DNA of 23,573 nt from Euplotes aediculatus (GCA_030463445.1 JAQGFW010013554.1:1-23573); one strand, 5' to 3'. Positions 7,505 to 16,869 are shown, numbered from the stretch's first letter. The notes: generated from the sequence alone by a model not told the origin. Numbers and translations are program-made.

Positions 7505-8251
7505 TTAGTATGTGAGAAAATTGGTCAGCGTTCGGGCGGTAGCACCGGAGCTGGCTCCATAAGCACCTCTGAATACGATCGTATACGAACGTTTCCTGGA
7601 AGGAGCGAAGGTGTTCATAGTAGCAAGATTAGTGGTAGTACCTGTTTCGCGAACATACAGGGTATCGGTCTGGGCTGCTTCATACGGAATAAAATCCGTA
7701 GCGCTGTTCAGGCTGATATTGGAAAAAACATTCGCTCCTTTTCTTTTCGAATATACATCCACGTTAGGGATAGCATTTCTTGAAAAGGGAATATTCACAA
7801 AACGAACCCGGGCGGATGTATCAGCAGGTACTTCGATCTGGTCCTGTACCGTCAGTTGTTTGGCCTGGGTTGCGGTGTCATAGGTAAAGATGGTATACCG
7901 GTTTCCCGCTTCAAAATTGGCAGCCACCGGTACTTCCGGCTGAACGGCTGCTGTAATGGTATCTTTAATGGTCAGGTTCATTTGTCCGGCAGGAATAGCG
8001 CTGTAATAACCGGCACTGGCAGGAAAGAAACCACCATACCCGACAGCAGCTCCGGTAAGCGGGGTTTCATTCAGAAACAGATAATTCCTGGCAGTTCCAA
8101 CTGCACCATTGTAAAGGCGAACAAAAGCTTTATCGCCCAGGTCAAAATTTTCTTTTACCGGTGGTGCGAAAGTTTCGCGCTGGCAGCTGATCAGCAGGCT
8201 GATGGATACCAATGAGGCACCGGTTATATAAAGGAGTTTATTAGCTAACAT
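7505..8251 (-). CDS. DUF4397 domain lipoprotein
   Basis: A 248-residue predicted outer membrane lipoprotein; the signal peptide ends in the lipobox LLISC (Cys near residue 23). The body looks like two DUF4397 beta-domains. The first has KAFVRLYNGAVGT (about 42-54), and the second has ARVRFVNIPFSRNAIPNVDVYSK, close to the family's typical 'ARVRFVNLSP...VDVYVNG' pattern. DUF4397 proteins are extracytoplasmic with no established biochemical role. The gene starts 15 bp after susD and ends at a strong terminator, so it is the third cistron of the susC-susD unit. Inference: it is a surface accessory protein of that uptake complex. Confidence 0.85.
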   Translation of the reverse strand: MLANKLLYITGASLVSISLLISCQRETFAPPVKENFDLGDKAFVRLYNGAVGTARNYLFLNETPLTGAAVGYGGFFPASAGYYSAIPAGQMNLTIKDTITAAVQPEVPVAANFEAGNRYTIFTYDTATQAKQLTVQDQIEVPADTSARVRFVNIPFSRNAIPNVDVYSKRKGANVFSNISLNSATDFIPYEAAQTDTLYVRETGTTTNLATMNTFAPSRKRSYTIVFRGAYGASSGATARTLTNFLTY

Positions 8252-8266
8252 GATTCAGTTTTTTCA

Positions 8267-9901
8267 TTAATTGTTGATAGAGAACCACTGTTCTTTGGTG
8301 TGATAATCGAGCTCCAATCCGCCCAGTCTGTTTAATTCATCCACATTATACAGGTATTCAGAATTATAACGGGGGCGGGCTCTTTGCACGGGTTTACCAT
8401 TATTGTTCAGGAATAAATCAAGACCGGTCGGTAAGGTAAAATCTGCATATACCTGGTTGCCGGTTTGAGGATCCAGATCTACATAATGGAAACGACGCAT
8501 ATCTGTCCAGGTTTCGATCATTCCGTACCCATACAGCGCAATGTATTTTTGCAACATGATATGAGAGAGGGTCAGGTCCTGAGGAGCGGGTACAACAGCC
8601 GGATTGGCGAGAAAGTCCGTGATGCTCTGATCAGTGATCTGCTTGTCAACGGGAACTGACTCATTGTATGTGGTTCGCAACATATTCAGACTTAATTCAA
8701 TTCCTTCCCGGTATGCCTGCTGAGCCTGCGGACGGCTTCCTTTACGCAGCAGCGCTTCAGCTTTCATGAACTTCACTTCACTGGCAGTCAGGATTGGAAA
8801 TTCAGCTCCGTTTTTGAAAATATAGCGGGCTTCTGCATCGGTAGACGGAGCGGCCGTTAATGCAAATCCACGACCCCAGAATCCAAATGGTTGTTTATTC
8901 GCTGGCAATGCGCTATTTCCCTTGTTGGGAAGTATTCCGTTAATTTCTCCGGTTGAATCCTCCCGCAATAAATAGTGCGCACGAGGGTCATAGGTTCCAT
9001 TAAACATGGTTCCTTTTCCGGTTACCAGGTTAGCAACATAGGCTGTCTGGCGCAGGGTTCCCACATTTGAACGAAACGGTCCATAAAAATTAGAGGTACC
9101 GGTAATGCCAGTATTTGCAAATTTTGCAGTTGCATTTTCTGAATTGATATTGATACCAAGATCGCAGTAGTGCACCACACTGTCGGCATTATAAGCACTC
9201 TTATTGGAGAGTTGATTGAACGAACGTGCAATTACTGAGTAAGCGAATTTTTTCCATTTGCTTACATCTCCGTTATAAAAATAGGCATCACCTTTTGCGA
9301 GGTTTTGCTGACTCACATTTCCATCGGTGCGATCCAGATAGGCAATCGCAGTTCTTGCAATGGCACGTACGGTATCGTATATGAATGGTTGATCATCGTA
9401 CTTGAAGGTAAGAGCACTGGTATTGAATGCTTCCTTTACAATTGCTTCACCATATACATTCGTCAACGTCAGCATACTCCATGCACGGATTGCAAGGGCG
9501 GCTCCAACATAATCCCATTTCTCTTCCTCCGTTCCCCATTCAACTATCCGGTTCAGGTTTTGGCCCATGCCATAATAATGCATGGCCCATACAGAACCAA
9601 GGACATCAGATGCGCCGGTGGCTCCACCCATCTGGTCGTATTGATTACCAGCCGTATTGGTTGCCCAAAATTGGACGTATCGGCCAATATACAAGCCATC
9701 GTTTGCGATCCCGTAAGCACTTCCTGCAGCTGAGGAATTACCGATAAGGTTTCCGATTATTCCCGGCATTAGTTCTTCTATTGGCTGCCGAACTGCGGCA
9801 TTTGGATTCGTGTAGGCGTCATCAATTAGTTTCGAACAGCCGCTTGACACTATTGCAATGAGTGTGCCGGCTAATATTGTATTTCTGATAGTACGTTTCA
9901 T
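8267..9901 (-). CDS. SusD/RagB-family nutrient-binding outer membrane lipoprotein
   Basis: A surface lipoprotein that caps the neighbouring SusC transporter and captures its ligand. From the ATG at 9901 it has 544 residues, beginning MKRTIRNTILAGTLIAIVSSGC, a lipoprotein signal with the lipidated Cys at residue 22. After the Cys, SKLIDDAYTNPN resembles the surface-export region of SusD proteins. TPR-like helical content follows (DYVGAALAIRAWSMLTLTNVYGEA), and the C-terminal half has ILTASEVKFMKAEALLRKG, typical of SusD-like group 2 proteins. An ATG 21 bp upstream (9922) is in frame and overlaps the susC stop as TAATG. I prefer 9901 because it gives a normal-length signal peptide, but coupled translation from 9922 is possible. 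Ligand unknown. Confidence 0.92.
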   Translation of the reverse strand: MKRTIRNTILAGTLIAIVSSGCSKLIDDAYTNPNAAVRQPIEELMPGIIGNLIGNSSAAGSAYGIANDGLYIGRYVQFWATNTAGNQYDQMGGATGASDVLGSVWAMHYYGMGQNLNRIVEWGTEEEKWDYVGAALAIRAWSMLTLTNVYGEAIVKEAFNTSALTFKYDDQPFIYDTVRAIARTAIAYLDRTDGNVSQQNLAKGDAYFYNGDVSKWKKFAYSVIARSFNQLSNKSAYNADSVVHYCDLGININSENATAKFANTGITGTSNFYGPFRSNVGTLRQTAYVANLVTGKGTMFNGTYDPRAHYLLREDSTGEINGILPNKGNSALPANKQPFGFWGRGFALTAAPSTDAEARYIFKNGAEFPILTASEVKFMKAEALLRKGSRPQAQQAYREGIELSLNMLRTTYNESVPVDKQITDQSITDFLANPAVVPAPQDLTLSHIMLQKYIALYGYGMIETWTDMRRFHYVDLDPQTGNQVYADFTLPTGLDLFLNNNGKPVQRARPRYNSEYLYNVDELNRLGGLELDYHTKEQWFSINN

Positions 9902-9921
9902 TGTTTCTGATTTGTTACTCA

Positions 9922-12900
9922 TTAAAATCCAATTCTGAATCCGAGGTTCATACTAATCGGAGGTGGCAAAGTGCCATAATCAAAACCAAAACCTCCTACA
10001 CCCCGGCTACCTGCTGTGTTTCCACTTACAGACGGATCTCCATCCGTATAATTCGTGATCAGGATCAGGTCATTTCCAGTAAAGAAGGCGCTGATATTTT
10101 TCACAGTTTTCCACCTTGCATACATGGATTTGGGGAACGTGTAGGCAAGAGTAAGATCACGCAGGCGCAACCAGTTTACATCCTTTTGAATAAAGGCTTC
10201 TTCCGGCATACTGGTAGCAGTATAATAAGCATCGTTGTAGGCAGGAATTACAGTGATGGTATTAGCAGTTGGAGTAGCTGTGTTCTCTTTTCCATCCAGT
10301 AATACACCTTCCAGAACGCGGGGTTCAAATCGATCAGCTGTTACATTACTGCGACCAATAGAAGTCAGGTACATTTTGGTGGCATTGAAAATATCACCAC
10401 CCACTTTCAGGTCAAACATAAAGTTCAGGCTCCAGTTACCGTAATTGAACCGGTTTCCGATTCCCAGAGTGAAATCAGGGTTACGGTCGCCGCGTACTCT
10501 GAATATGCCCTCTAATACAGGCAATCCGGTTGTAGGGTTAATCAGGATTTGACCTGCATCATTTCTTCTGTAGCCATAGGAAGTAATGGAAGTAGTTGCT
10601 CCATTAAGTACCAATCCTCCACGTGCATTTCCATATAACCAGGTGTCTGCCAGATAGAACTCTGATAACATGGCAGGCATTTTGATCACCTTGTTATACA
10701 TTTTATTGAAGTTCAGCAGCAGGTTCCAGGAGAACTTACTGGTAGATACCATATTTGCATCCACCGTGATTTCAAATCCCTGGTTTCTTGTACTGGCAGC
10801 ATTTTGACTGTTTAAAACAAAACCTGTTCCATAACTCAACCGGAAATTTTCAAGGATCTGCCCCTTGTTCAGGGTATTATAATACGTTGCATCGAGAGAA
10901 ACCCGATTATTAATCAACTTGAATTCAGCTCCAACTTCAAAGGTGCTTTGCTTCTCTGGCTCAAGATTAGGATTGGCATTCAGAAATGCATAAGAGTAAC
11001 CGGCACCACTCGCAAAGTTGTTTACAAAAACAGACTGAGTAGAGTAGGGGGAATTCAATCGGGCTGTGCTGGCTACAGATCCGCGTAGTTTGAAGTAGTT
11101 CAATGCTGCCCCTGATTTAAGAAAAGGAAAGATGTCACTTACAATCAAACTGGCACTAACACCTGGATAATTATAATTTCTGTTCTTTTTGGGGAGCGTG
11201 GATGCGGATTCAAAGCGATGACTATAATTCAGAAATGCAAGGTTTTTATAGCCAATTGCAACTTCTCCGAAATAGGCAATTTGTCGAACAATGGATCTGT
11301 TGTATTCTCCAAAATAGTTACGTAATAAGCGAGTCCTGCTTCCAATTGTTGTTGCATTAGAATCAGATGGAGCACCTACCAGCTGATCCATGTTGGCATT
11401 GGTTACCACAGTTCCACCCTTATACATTACACCATTTACAATTGAATCTACCAGGCCATTCCCGGCAACAGCAAACATTTTTGTTTCATAATCCTGCCAC
11501 ATGGTTCCACCCATTACCCGTAAACTGAAATCACCAATTTCTTTTTTGGCAGTTGCAGTCATGGTATGATTGTATCCGGCATAACGGCGGAAATAGTTAT
11601 CCTGCTGACCACGAATTCCCTGGGAAATGAAAAAGGAGAGCGGGTGATAACGGGTATAGCCATCCTGCTTGTAGGTATCGTATCCAAAACGTCCTGCCAG
11701 GCTCAACCAGTCGGTCGGATTGTAGTTGATACCAAGTGTTGCGGTAACACGATCCGTAACATCACGGCTTGGGTTTTTGTAAACATTGAAGTAAGGGTTA
11801 TCAATTTCTGTATTTCCGGCATTTGCAGCAAGCAATGGAAGTTTATTTCCATTTTCATCTTCGTACTGACGGATATCATTTGTTACCGGCCATGCGTACA
11901 AACCTAATAGATAACCTCCTGCACTTCTCAGTACCTTGTCGTTTTCAGAACGTGCAAAGGCAATAGAAGGTATGATTTCAATTTTTTTACCAATTTTGGT
12001 CGTATTGGATATCCGCATATTATAACGGCGGAAATCATTGTTTGGAACCACGCCCTTCTGATCAAAAAAGGAACCGCTGGCGCGGAAAATGGATTTGCCA
12101 AATCCGAAATCAGCTCCCAGGTTATGGGTCTGGGAAAATCCGGTGCGGAAGAACTCATCTACATTGTTATAGGTTGGAGTACCGGCTGGAATCTCCGGGC
12201 CAAAATAGCGGAATATATTGGCAGCATTTCCATTATTCCCATTGGAATACTTATCAAAAGTATCCTGCAAACGGGCCACTTTACTGGCGCGGAAAGAGTT
12301 GTCGTATTGAACGGCCAGTTTGTTTGACTTGGCCTTTTTCGTAGTAATGATGATAGCGCCGGAACTGGCCTGACTACCATAAAGAGCAGTTGCTTCCGGT
12401 CCCTTCAATACCGTAACATTTTCAATATCATTTGGGTTGATATCGGAAATCCGGTTCGCATAATCATTGTTCCGGTTCGGACGGTCAGATGCCAATCCTA
12501 CTCCCGTACCGCCACCACTGGTTTCATCCAGCGTAGTATTATCGATGATGATACCATCCACCACAAATAGTGGCTGGTTGTTCTGAGAAAGCGAGTTAAA
12601 ACCTCTCAATACAATCTGGGAAGAAGCACCTGCAATACCAGAGGTCTGGTTGATGGTCAGACCCGCTACTCTTCCCTGTAAACTGTTCAGGAAATTTTCC
12701 CGCTGGGTTTGCTGTATTTCAGCTCCCTTTACCTGTTGGGTGGAATAACCCAGTTCACGGGGTTTTCTTTTCAGGTCCATGGCTACCACCACTTCATCCA
12801 TGGTGTTGTCCTCTTCTGTCAGGCTGATGGTGAAACTGGCATTGTCGGTTACCCGGAGTTCCTTACCGGAATAACCAACATAACTGATCACCAATACATC

Positions 12901-13104
12901 CCCGTTTTTGGCTGGAATGGTAAATGTTCCGTTGTCTCCTGTCAATACCGAACGGGTGGTTCCTTTAACCGTGACCGTTGCACCGGTTAATGGGCTGCCG
13001 GTTGCGGATTGTACCTTGCCGGTGATGGACCGCTCCTGGGCCCATACCAGTACCGACATGCATAGGAGAAACAAGGCCATAAAGGCCTGCTTTGCAGTTC
13101 TCAT
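9922..13104 (-). CDS. SusC/RagA-family TonB-linked outer membrane transporter
   Basis: A 1060-residue outer membrane transporter that forms the barrel under the SusD lid. The signal peptide is residues 1-22 (ending LVWA). A CarboxypepD_reg-like domain (about 26-100, GATVTVKGTTRSVLTGDNGTF) and a TonB-box-like MDEVVVAM precede the plug. The plug contains VVDGIIID and the SusC signature NDIENVTVLKGPEATALYGS followed by SGAIIITTK. The barrel ends in the aromatic PPISMNLGFRIGF. No STN domain is seen, so direct coupling to an anti-sigma factor is unlikely; a DeoR-type regulator gene lies 52 bp upstream instead. No glycoside hydrolase or other degradative gene accompanies it, so the substrate is not evident. 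Confidence 0.95.
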   Translation of the reverse strand: MRTAKQAFMALFLLCMSVLVWAQERSITGKVQSATGSPLTGATVTVKGTTRSVLTGDNGTFTIPAKNGDVLVISYVGYSGKELRVTDNASFTISLTEEDNTMDEVVVAMDLKRKPRELGYSTQQVKGAEIQQTQRENFLNSLQGRVAGLTINQTSGIAGASSQIVLRGFNSLSQNNQPLFVVDGIIIDNTTLDETSGGGTGVGLASDRPNRNNDYANRISDINPNDIENVTVLKGPEATALYGSQASSGAIIITTKKAKSNKLAVQYDNSFRASKVARLQDTFDKYSNGNNGNAANIFRYFGPEIPAGTPTYNNVDEFFRTGFSQTHNLGADFGFGKSIFRASGSFFDQKGVVPNNDFRRYNMRISNTTKIGKKIEIIPSIAFARSENDKVLRSAGGYLLGLYAWPVTNDIRQYEDENGNKLPLLAANAGNTEIDNPYFNVYKNPSRDVTDRVTATLGINYNPTDWLSLAGRFGYDTYKQDGYTRYHPLSFFISQGIRGQQDNYFRRYAGYNHTMTATAKKEIGDFSLRVMGGTMWQDYETKMFAVAGNGLVDSIVNGVMYKGGTVVTNANMDQLVGAPSDSNATTIGSRTRLLRNYFGEYNRSIVRQIAYFGEVAIGYKNLAFLNYSHRFESASTLPKKNRNYNYPGVSASLIVSDIFPFLKSGAALNYFKLRGSVASTARLNSPYSTQSVFVNNFASGAGYSYAFLNANPNLEPEKQSTFEVGAEFKLINNRVSLDATYYNTLNKGQILENFRLSYGTGFVLNSQNAASTRNQGFEITVDANMVSTSKFSWNLLLNFNKMYNKVIKMPAMLSEFYLADTWLYGNARGGLVLNGATTSITSYGYRRNDAGQILINPTTGLPVLEGIFRVRGDRNPDFTLGIGNRFNYGNWSLNFMFDLKVGGDIFNATKMYLTSIGRSNVTADRFEPRVLEGVLLDGKENTATPTANTITVIPAYNDAYYTATSMPEEAFIQKDVNWLRLRDLTLAYTFPKSMYARWKTVKNISAFFTGNDLILITNYTDGDPSVSGNTAGSRGVGGFGFDYGTLPPPISMNLGFRIGF

Positions 13105-13120
13105 GTTTGCGCGTTTTGAT

Positions 13121-13134
13121 TAGTATGTAGTATG
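13121..13134. promoter_or_regulatory. Tandem 7-bp direct repeat upstream of susC (possible operator)
   Basis: TAGTATG occurs twice in tandem on the plus strand (13121-13127 and 13128-13134), followed by TATATATAG. It lies 17-30 bp in front of the susC start codon, in the 52-bp gap after the deoR-type gene. No TAnnTTTG promoter box is visible in the gap. Direct repeats are typical of DeoR-family operators, so this may be the regulator's site; that is inference. Confidence 0.3.
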
Positions 13135-13156
13135 TATATATAGCGTTCTCTCTCTT

Positions 13157-13906
13157 CTATAAAACCTGTACACCTGCCTGCAGATAGGGCTCCAGTGCCG
13201 GCTCTTTAGCGTCCAGTTCAGTTATTAGCGTGTTTACTTTTGAAATGTCACAGACATGCAGCGGCTGGGTAGAATTCATTTTCTCCGAAATCGTCAGGCA
13301 AACAACCCGTTTCGCCGCTTCAATCATGGCTCTCTTCACCATCACCACTTCCCAGTCGTTATCGGTTACCCCATGCTGTATATCGATCGCGTTAATGCCT
13401 AGAAAACAGATATCCGCACGAATGCTTTTGATCTGTTGAATGGCATCCGCTCCAACCGTGATTTTGGAATTCTTGGCTACTTTATCGCCAATTACGATCA
13501 CATCAATATTCGGGTGATTGCTGTATTCCATAATTACCGGAATACTGCCGGAAATAAAAGTGGCTTTTAAACCGGGTGGCAGCGCTCTGGCCATTTCCAG
13601 TATGGTAGTACCGCCCGTAGTAAGGATAAACATGCCGTCTTCTATCAGTGCTGCAGCTTTGCGCGCTATTTCCTGTTTGTTGGCCTGCGAATAAATTTCC
13701 ACCGGTGTGAAATTTACCTGGCTGAAGGAATGGGAGAGAGCACCGCCATGAACTTTGATCAGTTTTTGCTGATCCGCTAATTCCTGTAAATCTCTCCGTA
13801 TGGTATCTTCCGATACATTGATTTCCTGGCAAAGCTGAGCCGATAAAACTTTATTGTGCAAGTTTACCTGATGCAAAATATAAGCTTGTCGCTCTCGTTT
13901 AAGCAT
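13157..13906 (-). CDS. DeoR/GlpR-family transcriptional regulator
   Basis: A 249-residue cytosolic DNA-binding regulator. The N-terminal winged HTH (residues 1-57) starts MLKRERQAYILHQV and contains SEDTIRRDLQELADQQ, the standard DeoR recognition-helix region, then KVHGGAL at the wing. The C-terminal DeoRC sensor domain (about 75-235) shows TTGGTTILEMARAL and DICFLGINAIDIQHGVTDND, the sugar-phosphate-binding fold related to ribose-5-phosphate isomerase. Length is normal (about 250). It lies 52 bp upstream of susC in the same direction and 88 bp downstream of nhaA. The likely target is the susC unit and itself, with a phosphorylated sugar as inducer; both points are inferred from position and family. 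Confidence 0.93.
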   Translation of the reverse strand: MLKRERQAYILHQVNLHNKVLSAQLCQEINVSEDTIRRDLQELADQQKLIKVHGGALSHSFSQVNFTPVEIYSQANKQEIARKAAALIEDGMFILTTGGTTILEMARALPPGLKATFISGSIPVIMEYSNHPNIDVIVIGDKVAKNSKITVGADAIQQIKSIRADICFLGINAIDIQHGVTDNDWEVVMVKRAMIEAAKRVVCLTISEKMNSTQPLHVCDISKVNTLITELDAKEPALEPYLQAGVQVL

Positions 13907-13924
13907 AGTTTGTTGGTTGGATCC

Positions 13925-13957
13925 TCAAGATACGAGAAAACCGCACAAACAAGCAAA
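13925..13957 (-). promoter_or_regulatory. Candidate Bacteroidetes promoter for the deoR-type gene
   Basis: The minus strand has TTTG (13957-13954), a 21-bp spacer and TATCTTGA (13932-13925), a partial match to TTTG-N19-21-TAnnTTTG. It would start transcription close to the ATG at 13906. A second TTTG lies at 13949-13946 but is too close. The -7 match is imperfect. Confidence 0.35.
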
Positions 13958-13994
13958 CAATCTTTTAAAACCGCATTAAAATTGCAGGTTGCCG

Positions 13995-15182
13995 CTAAGT
14001 ATGACTGTTTTTATTCTTTCCGCTGAAATATAGGATCAACAATCCCGCAGCAACCGACACTACCGCACCAATTAGAATGGCTAGTTTGGCAATGTTTTGT
14101 GTAGTTGGATCTGTAAAAGCGAGCATCGTGATGAAGATAGACATCGTAAATCCAATACCCGCCAGGGCACCCATACCCAGCAATTGCATCCAGTTGGTTC
14201 CGGATGGTCGTTCTCCCAATCCGGTTGCTACCGTTATCCAGGAGGCAAGTGTAATGCCCAGGGGTTTACCTATTACCAGTCCGGCTAACACCCCCCAGCT
14301 CAAACTGGTAGTGATAGCTTCCCCAAAATTTCCCGGGATTTCTATGGCCGTATTGGCCAGAGCAAAGAGAGGAAGTATAATAAAATTGACAGGGTCGTGT
14401 AGTGCATGTTCATAATTAGACAACCGCTCCAGTGGAACCAGAAAAGCGATCAGCACACCCGCAATAGTTGCGTGTATTCCAGAGTTGAATACACAATACC
14501 AAACCACTAAACCTATTAGCAGGGTTACCCACCATTTATTTCCGCGTAACCTGTTTAATAGGTGCAGGATTCCAAGTAAAACAGCAGCTCCCAGCAAATA
14601 ATACCAGGAAATTTCACCTCCGTAAAAAACTGCAATTACAAGTATGGCACCCAGGTCATCAATAATGGCCAATGCCATCAAAAATATCTTCAGGGTTACC
14701 GGAACACGACTTCCCAGTAGCGATGCCACTCCCAGTGAAAATGCAATATCGGTGGCCATGGGAATACCCCATCCACTATGATAAGGGGTGGTGGAGTTCA
14801 GCAGTACATATATGCCCGCAGGTACCACCATGCCTCCAAGAGCTGCCGCTATGGGAAGTGATGCTTTTTTTATGGAGGATAGCTCACCAATCAGTAATTC
14901 CCGCTTAATTTCCATACCAACCAGGAAAAAAAACAGGGTCATCAATCCATCGTTGATCCAGTGCAATATAGAATGCGGTAGATGCAGAAAGGGTAGTATA
15001 TGCACTTCCCGCTCCATAAAATGTACATAGGCGTCTTTCCATTGGCTGTTCGCCAGCAACAGTGATACGATAGTACAAGCCAACAGAGTAATTCCCACCG
15101 CCCGGCTATCTTTGATAAACTCCTGAATCGGACTGATTAGTTGCTTTCTGATGATCTGCCTTATGGTGGGAATGGTTGCCAT
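13995..15182 (-). CDS. nhaA: Na+/H+ antiporter NhaA
   Basis: A 395-residue inner membrane secondary antiporter that exports Na+ in exchange for H+. Around twelve hydrophobic segments are present. Family landmarks are FFFLVGMEIKREL (84-96), GIPMATDIAFSLG (139-151, with the extended-helix ATD) and ALAIIDDLGAI (170-180), whose paired Asp175-Asp176 correspond to the ion-binding aspartates Asp163-Asp164 of E. coli NhaA. FNSGIHATIAGVLIAF and the C-terminal GIGFTMSIFI also fit. Length matches E. coli (388). It starts 1 bp after the stop codon of the LptA-like gene, so it is very probably co-transcribed, and perhaps translationally coupled, with the envelope operon. That is an unexpected partner for an antiporter. 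Confidence 0.97.
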   Translation of the reverse strand: MATIPTIRQIIRKQLISPIQEFIKDSRAVGITLLACTIVSLLLANSQWKDAYVHFMEREVHILPFLHLPHSILHWINDGLMTLFFFLVGMEIKRELLIGELSSIKKASLPIAAALGGMVVPAGIYVLLNSTTPYHSGWGIPMATDIAFSLGVASLLGSRVPVTLKIFLMALAIIDDLGAILVIAVFYGGEISWYYLLGAAVLLGILHLLNRLRGNKWWVTLLIGLVVWYCVFNSGIHATIAGVLIAFLVPLERLSNYEHALHDPVNFIILPLFALANTAIEIPGNFGEAITTSLSWGVLAGLVIGKPLGITLASWITVATGLGERPSGTNWMQLLGMGALAGIGFTMSIFITMLAFTDPTTQNIAKLAILIGAVVSVAAGLLILYFSGKNKNSHT

Positions 15183-15183
15183 G

Positions 15184-16869
15184 CTATTCGTTTATTACCG
15201 GGTCTTCGAAAAGTTCAAATTTAGTTTTTGGCCGCCTCTTTTCCAACCATTTAAATCCTCTTAGGCGCATTTCACCATGATTTACCTGCCGGAACGGATA
15301 CATCGTGCCTTCCACCGAACTGCGGAATACAACCCGGCTGAGCTCCTTATTGGCAAAATAAAAATCTATGATATCAGCTGTAGAGCGGTTTACCCCTGAA
15401 TAGGCAGAATCCTGATCCTGCGCATAATAGATACTTTCCGCAGATCCTTTTGCTCGCATGTAGTCTATTGCTCCATCCCTGAAATAACCATTGATGGTAT
15501 TGCCCTTGATCTGGTTGTAAAAATCCTCTGCTGTCCGGTTCACCACCAGGCCATTGTCGAATACATGCAGTCTTTCCGGATCTTTATTTTTGGTATACAG
15601 ATAAATGGTATCACCGGTTACCTGTGTGCCATTCGCCCAGGCGATCGGATCATGAAACATCCGGAAGATAGAGTCCACTCCCGAATAAAATAAACTGTCA
15701 CACACTGCCTGCAACGAATCACTGAAGATCCGAACCCGGTGCCATGCCTGGAAATAACGGTTGCGGTTAGTCGTATCTCCTGCATCTAATACCGTTAGTC
15801 GCCAGGCACTGTCTGATAATGCTGTACTGTCCGTTCCCAAACTATCCGTTATTACCTGAACCGGTCGGATAAATGTTTGCTGATAATTTATTTTATCCGT
15901 TAACCTGGCTGAATACAGGGTGTCGGCTGTAACAAATACGGAATCTTCCTTTTGTTTGATGATCATCAGTGGCCGTTGGGTAGCCAATAAGGTATTGGTT
16001 TTTTTATTTGCCTTCAGGTCATTGGCCAGTATGGATATGCCCTGCGCGGTATCCCTGAATACTGCATTTCCCCGCGCATAACTGTCGCCGGTATTGTCGT
16101 CAAACCCTACATCATCTCCTGTTATAAAAGTTGGACCATCCTTGATCACCGGCCGGCGTCCAAACCTGGCCAGTTTGTTTTTCATATCATAATAACCTTC
16201 CGAAGTAGTGATATCACGCCGACCGCTATCCGAAACTATTCTTGTTTTTGTAATGAAGGTGGCAATCCGGCTATCTGTATTAAACAGCAGGGAATCCGTT
16301 TCAAGATCGTATTCAGGATCTTTCATCCGGACATCCTTTTTGAAGTAAACATCTTTCATGTCGCCATAATAGATTGCTTCCTTACTGGTAAGCACTGTAT
16401 TATCACTTACCACTTTGCCACCATTTGTATAGGTGCCGATTTTTAAATTGGTATCGTATTCGAGATCATTGGTAGTAAGTACGCCTTTGCCATCTGTCAG
16501 CCGCACATTCTTTTTGAGATAGGCTTTCTTTTCATTGGAATAATAAATCAGGTATTGCGCATAAGTATGTATGCTGTCGGCATCATTGATATGAACATTT
16601 CCGAATGCTTCCACTAAGCCGGTAGACGGATTAATGACGGCACTGTCGCAGTAAAACTTTGTTGTTCCCTGCTCCAGAAATACATTGCCCGCCAGCATCT
16701 GTAATTCTGTTGCCGAATCTTTTTTGAGATAGCGAAACCGATCTGTTTTGCGAACAAGTACAATATCCATCGTATCCGCCGGATTAGCAGGTGGTACAGG
16801 TTCCTGAGCAGTTACAGGAAGATATGCCAGTAAGAGCAACCAGCTTAACAATAGTCCAACCAGTCGCAT
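15184..16869 (-). CDS. OstA/LptA-like periplasmic LPS-transport protein (long form)
   Basis: A 561-residue exported protein with a signal peptide ending LPVTA before Q22. The body is rich in short beta-strand repeats typical of the OstA/LptA jellyroll: DSAVINPSTGLVEAFGNVHI, LIYYSNEKKAYLKKNVRL, AIYYGDMKDVYFKKDVRM, SYARGNAVFRD. It is about three times the length of E. coli LptA (185). Role by family: it carries LPS across the periplasm from the inner membrane to LptD, which is encoded nearby in divergent orientation. The chosen ATG (16869) lies 1 bp after the mlaD-like stop. The frame stays open 41 codons further upstream, but that part overlaps the preceding gene and hides the signal peptide, so I reject it. 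Confidence 0.85.
   Translation of the reverse strand: MRLVGLLLSWLLLLAYLPVTAQEPVPPANPADTMDIVLVRKTDRFRYLKKDSATELQMLAGNVFLEQGTTKFYCDSAVINPSTGLVEAFGNVHINDADSIHTYAQYLIYYSNEKKAYLKKNVRLTDGKGVLTTNDLEYDTNLKIGTYTNGGKVVSDNTVLTSKEAIYYGDMKDVYFKKDVRMKDPEYDLETDSLLFNTDSRIATFITKTRIVSDSGRRDITTSEGYYDMKNKLARFGRRPVIKDGPTFITGDDVGFDDNTGDSYARGNAVFRDTAQGISILANDLKANKKTNTLLATQRPLMIIKQKEDSVFVTADTLYSARLTDKINYQQTFIRPVQVITDSLGTDSTALSDSAWRLTVLDAGDTTNRNRYFQAWHRVRIFSDSLQAVCDSLFYSGVDSIFRMFHDPIAWANGTQVTGDTIYLYTKNKDPERLHVFDNGLVVNRTAEDFYNQIKGNTINGYFRDGAIDYMRAKGSAESIYYAQDQDSAYSGVNRSTADIIDFYFANKELSRVVFRSSVEGTMYPFRQVNHGEMRLRGFKWLEKRRPKTKFELFEDPVINE

Noticed and set aside
9922-13104. A complete polysaccharide utilisation locus
   Set aside because: No glycoside hydrolase, lyase, sulfatase or peptidase gene is present within the window.
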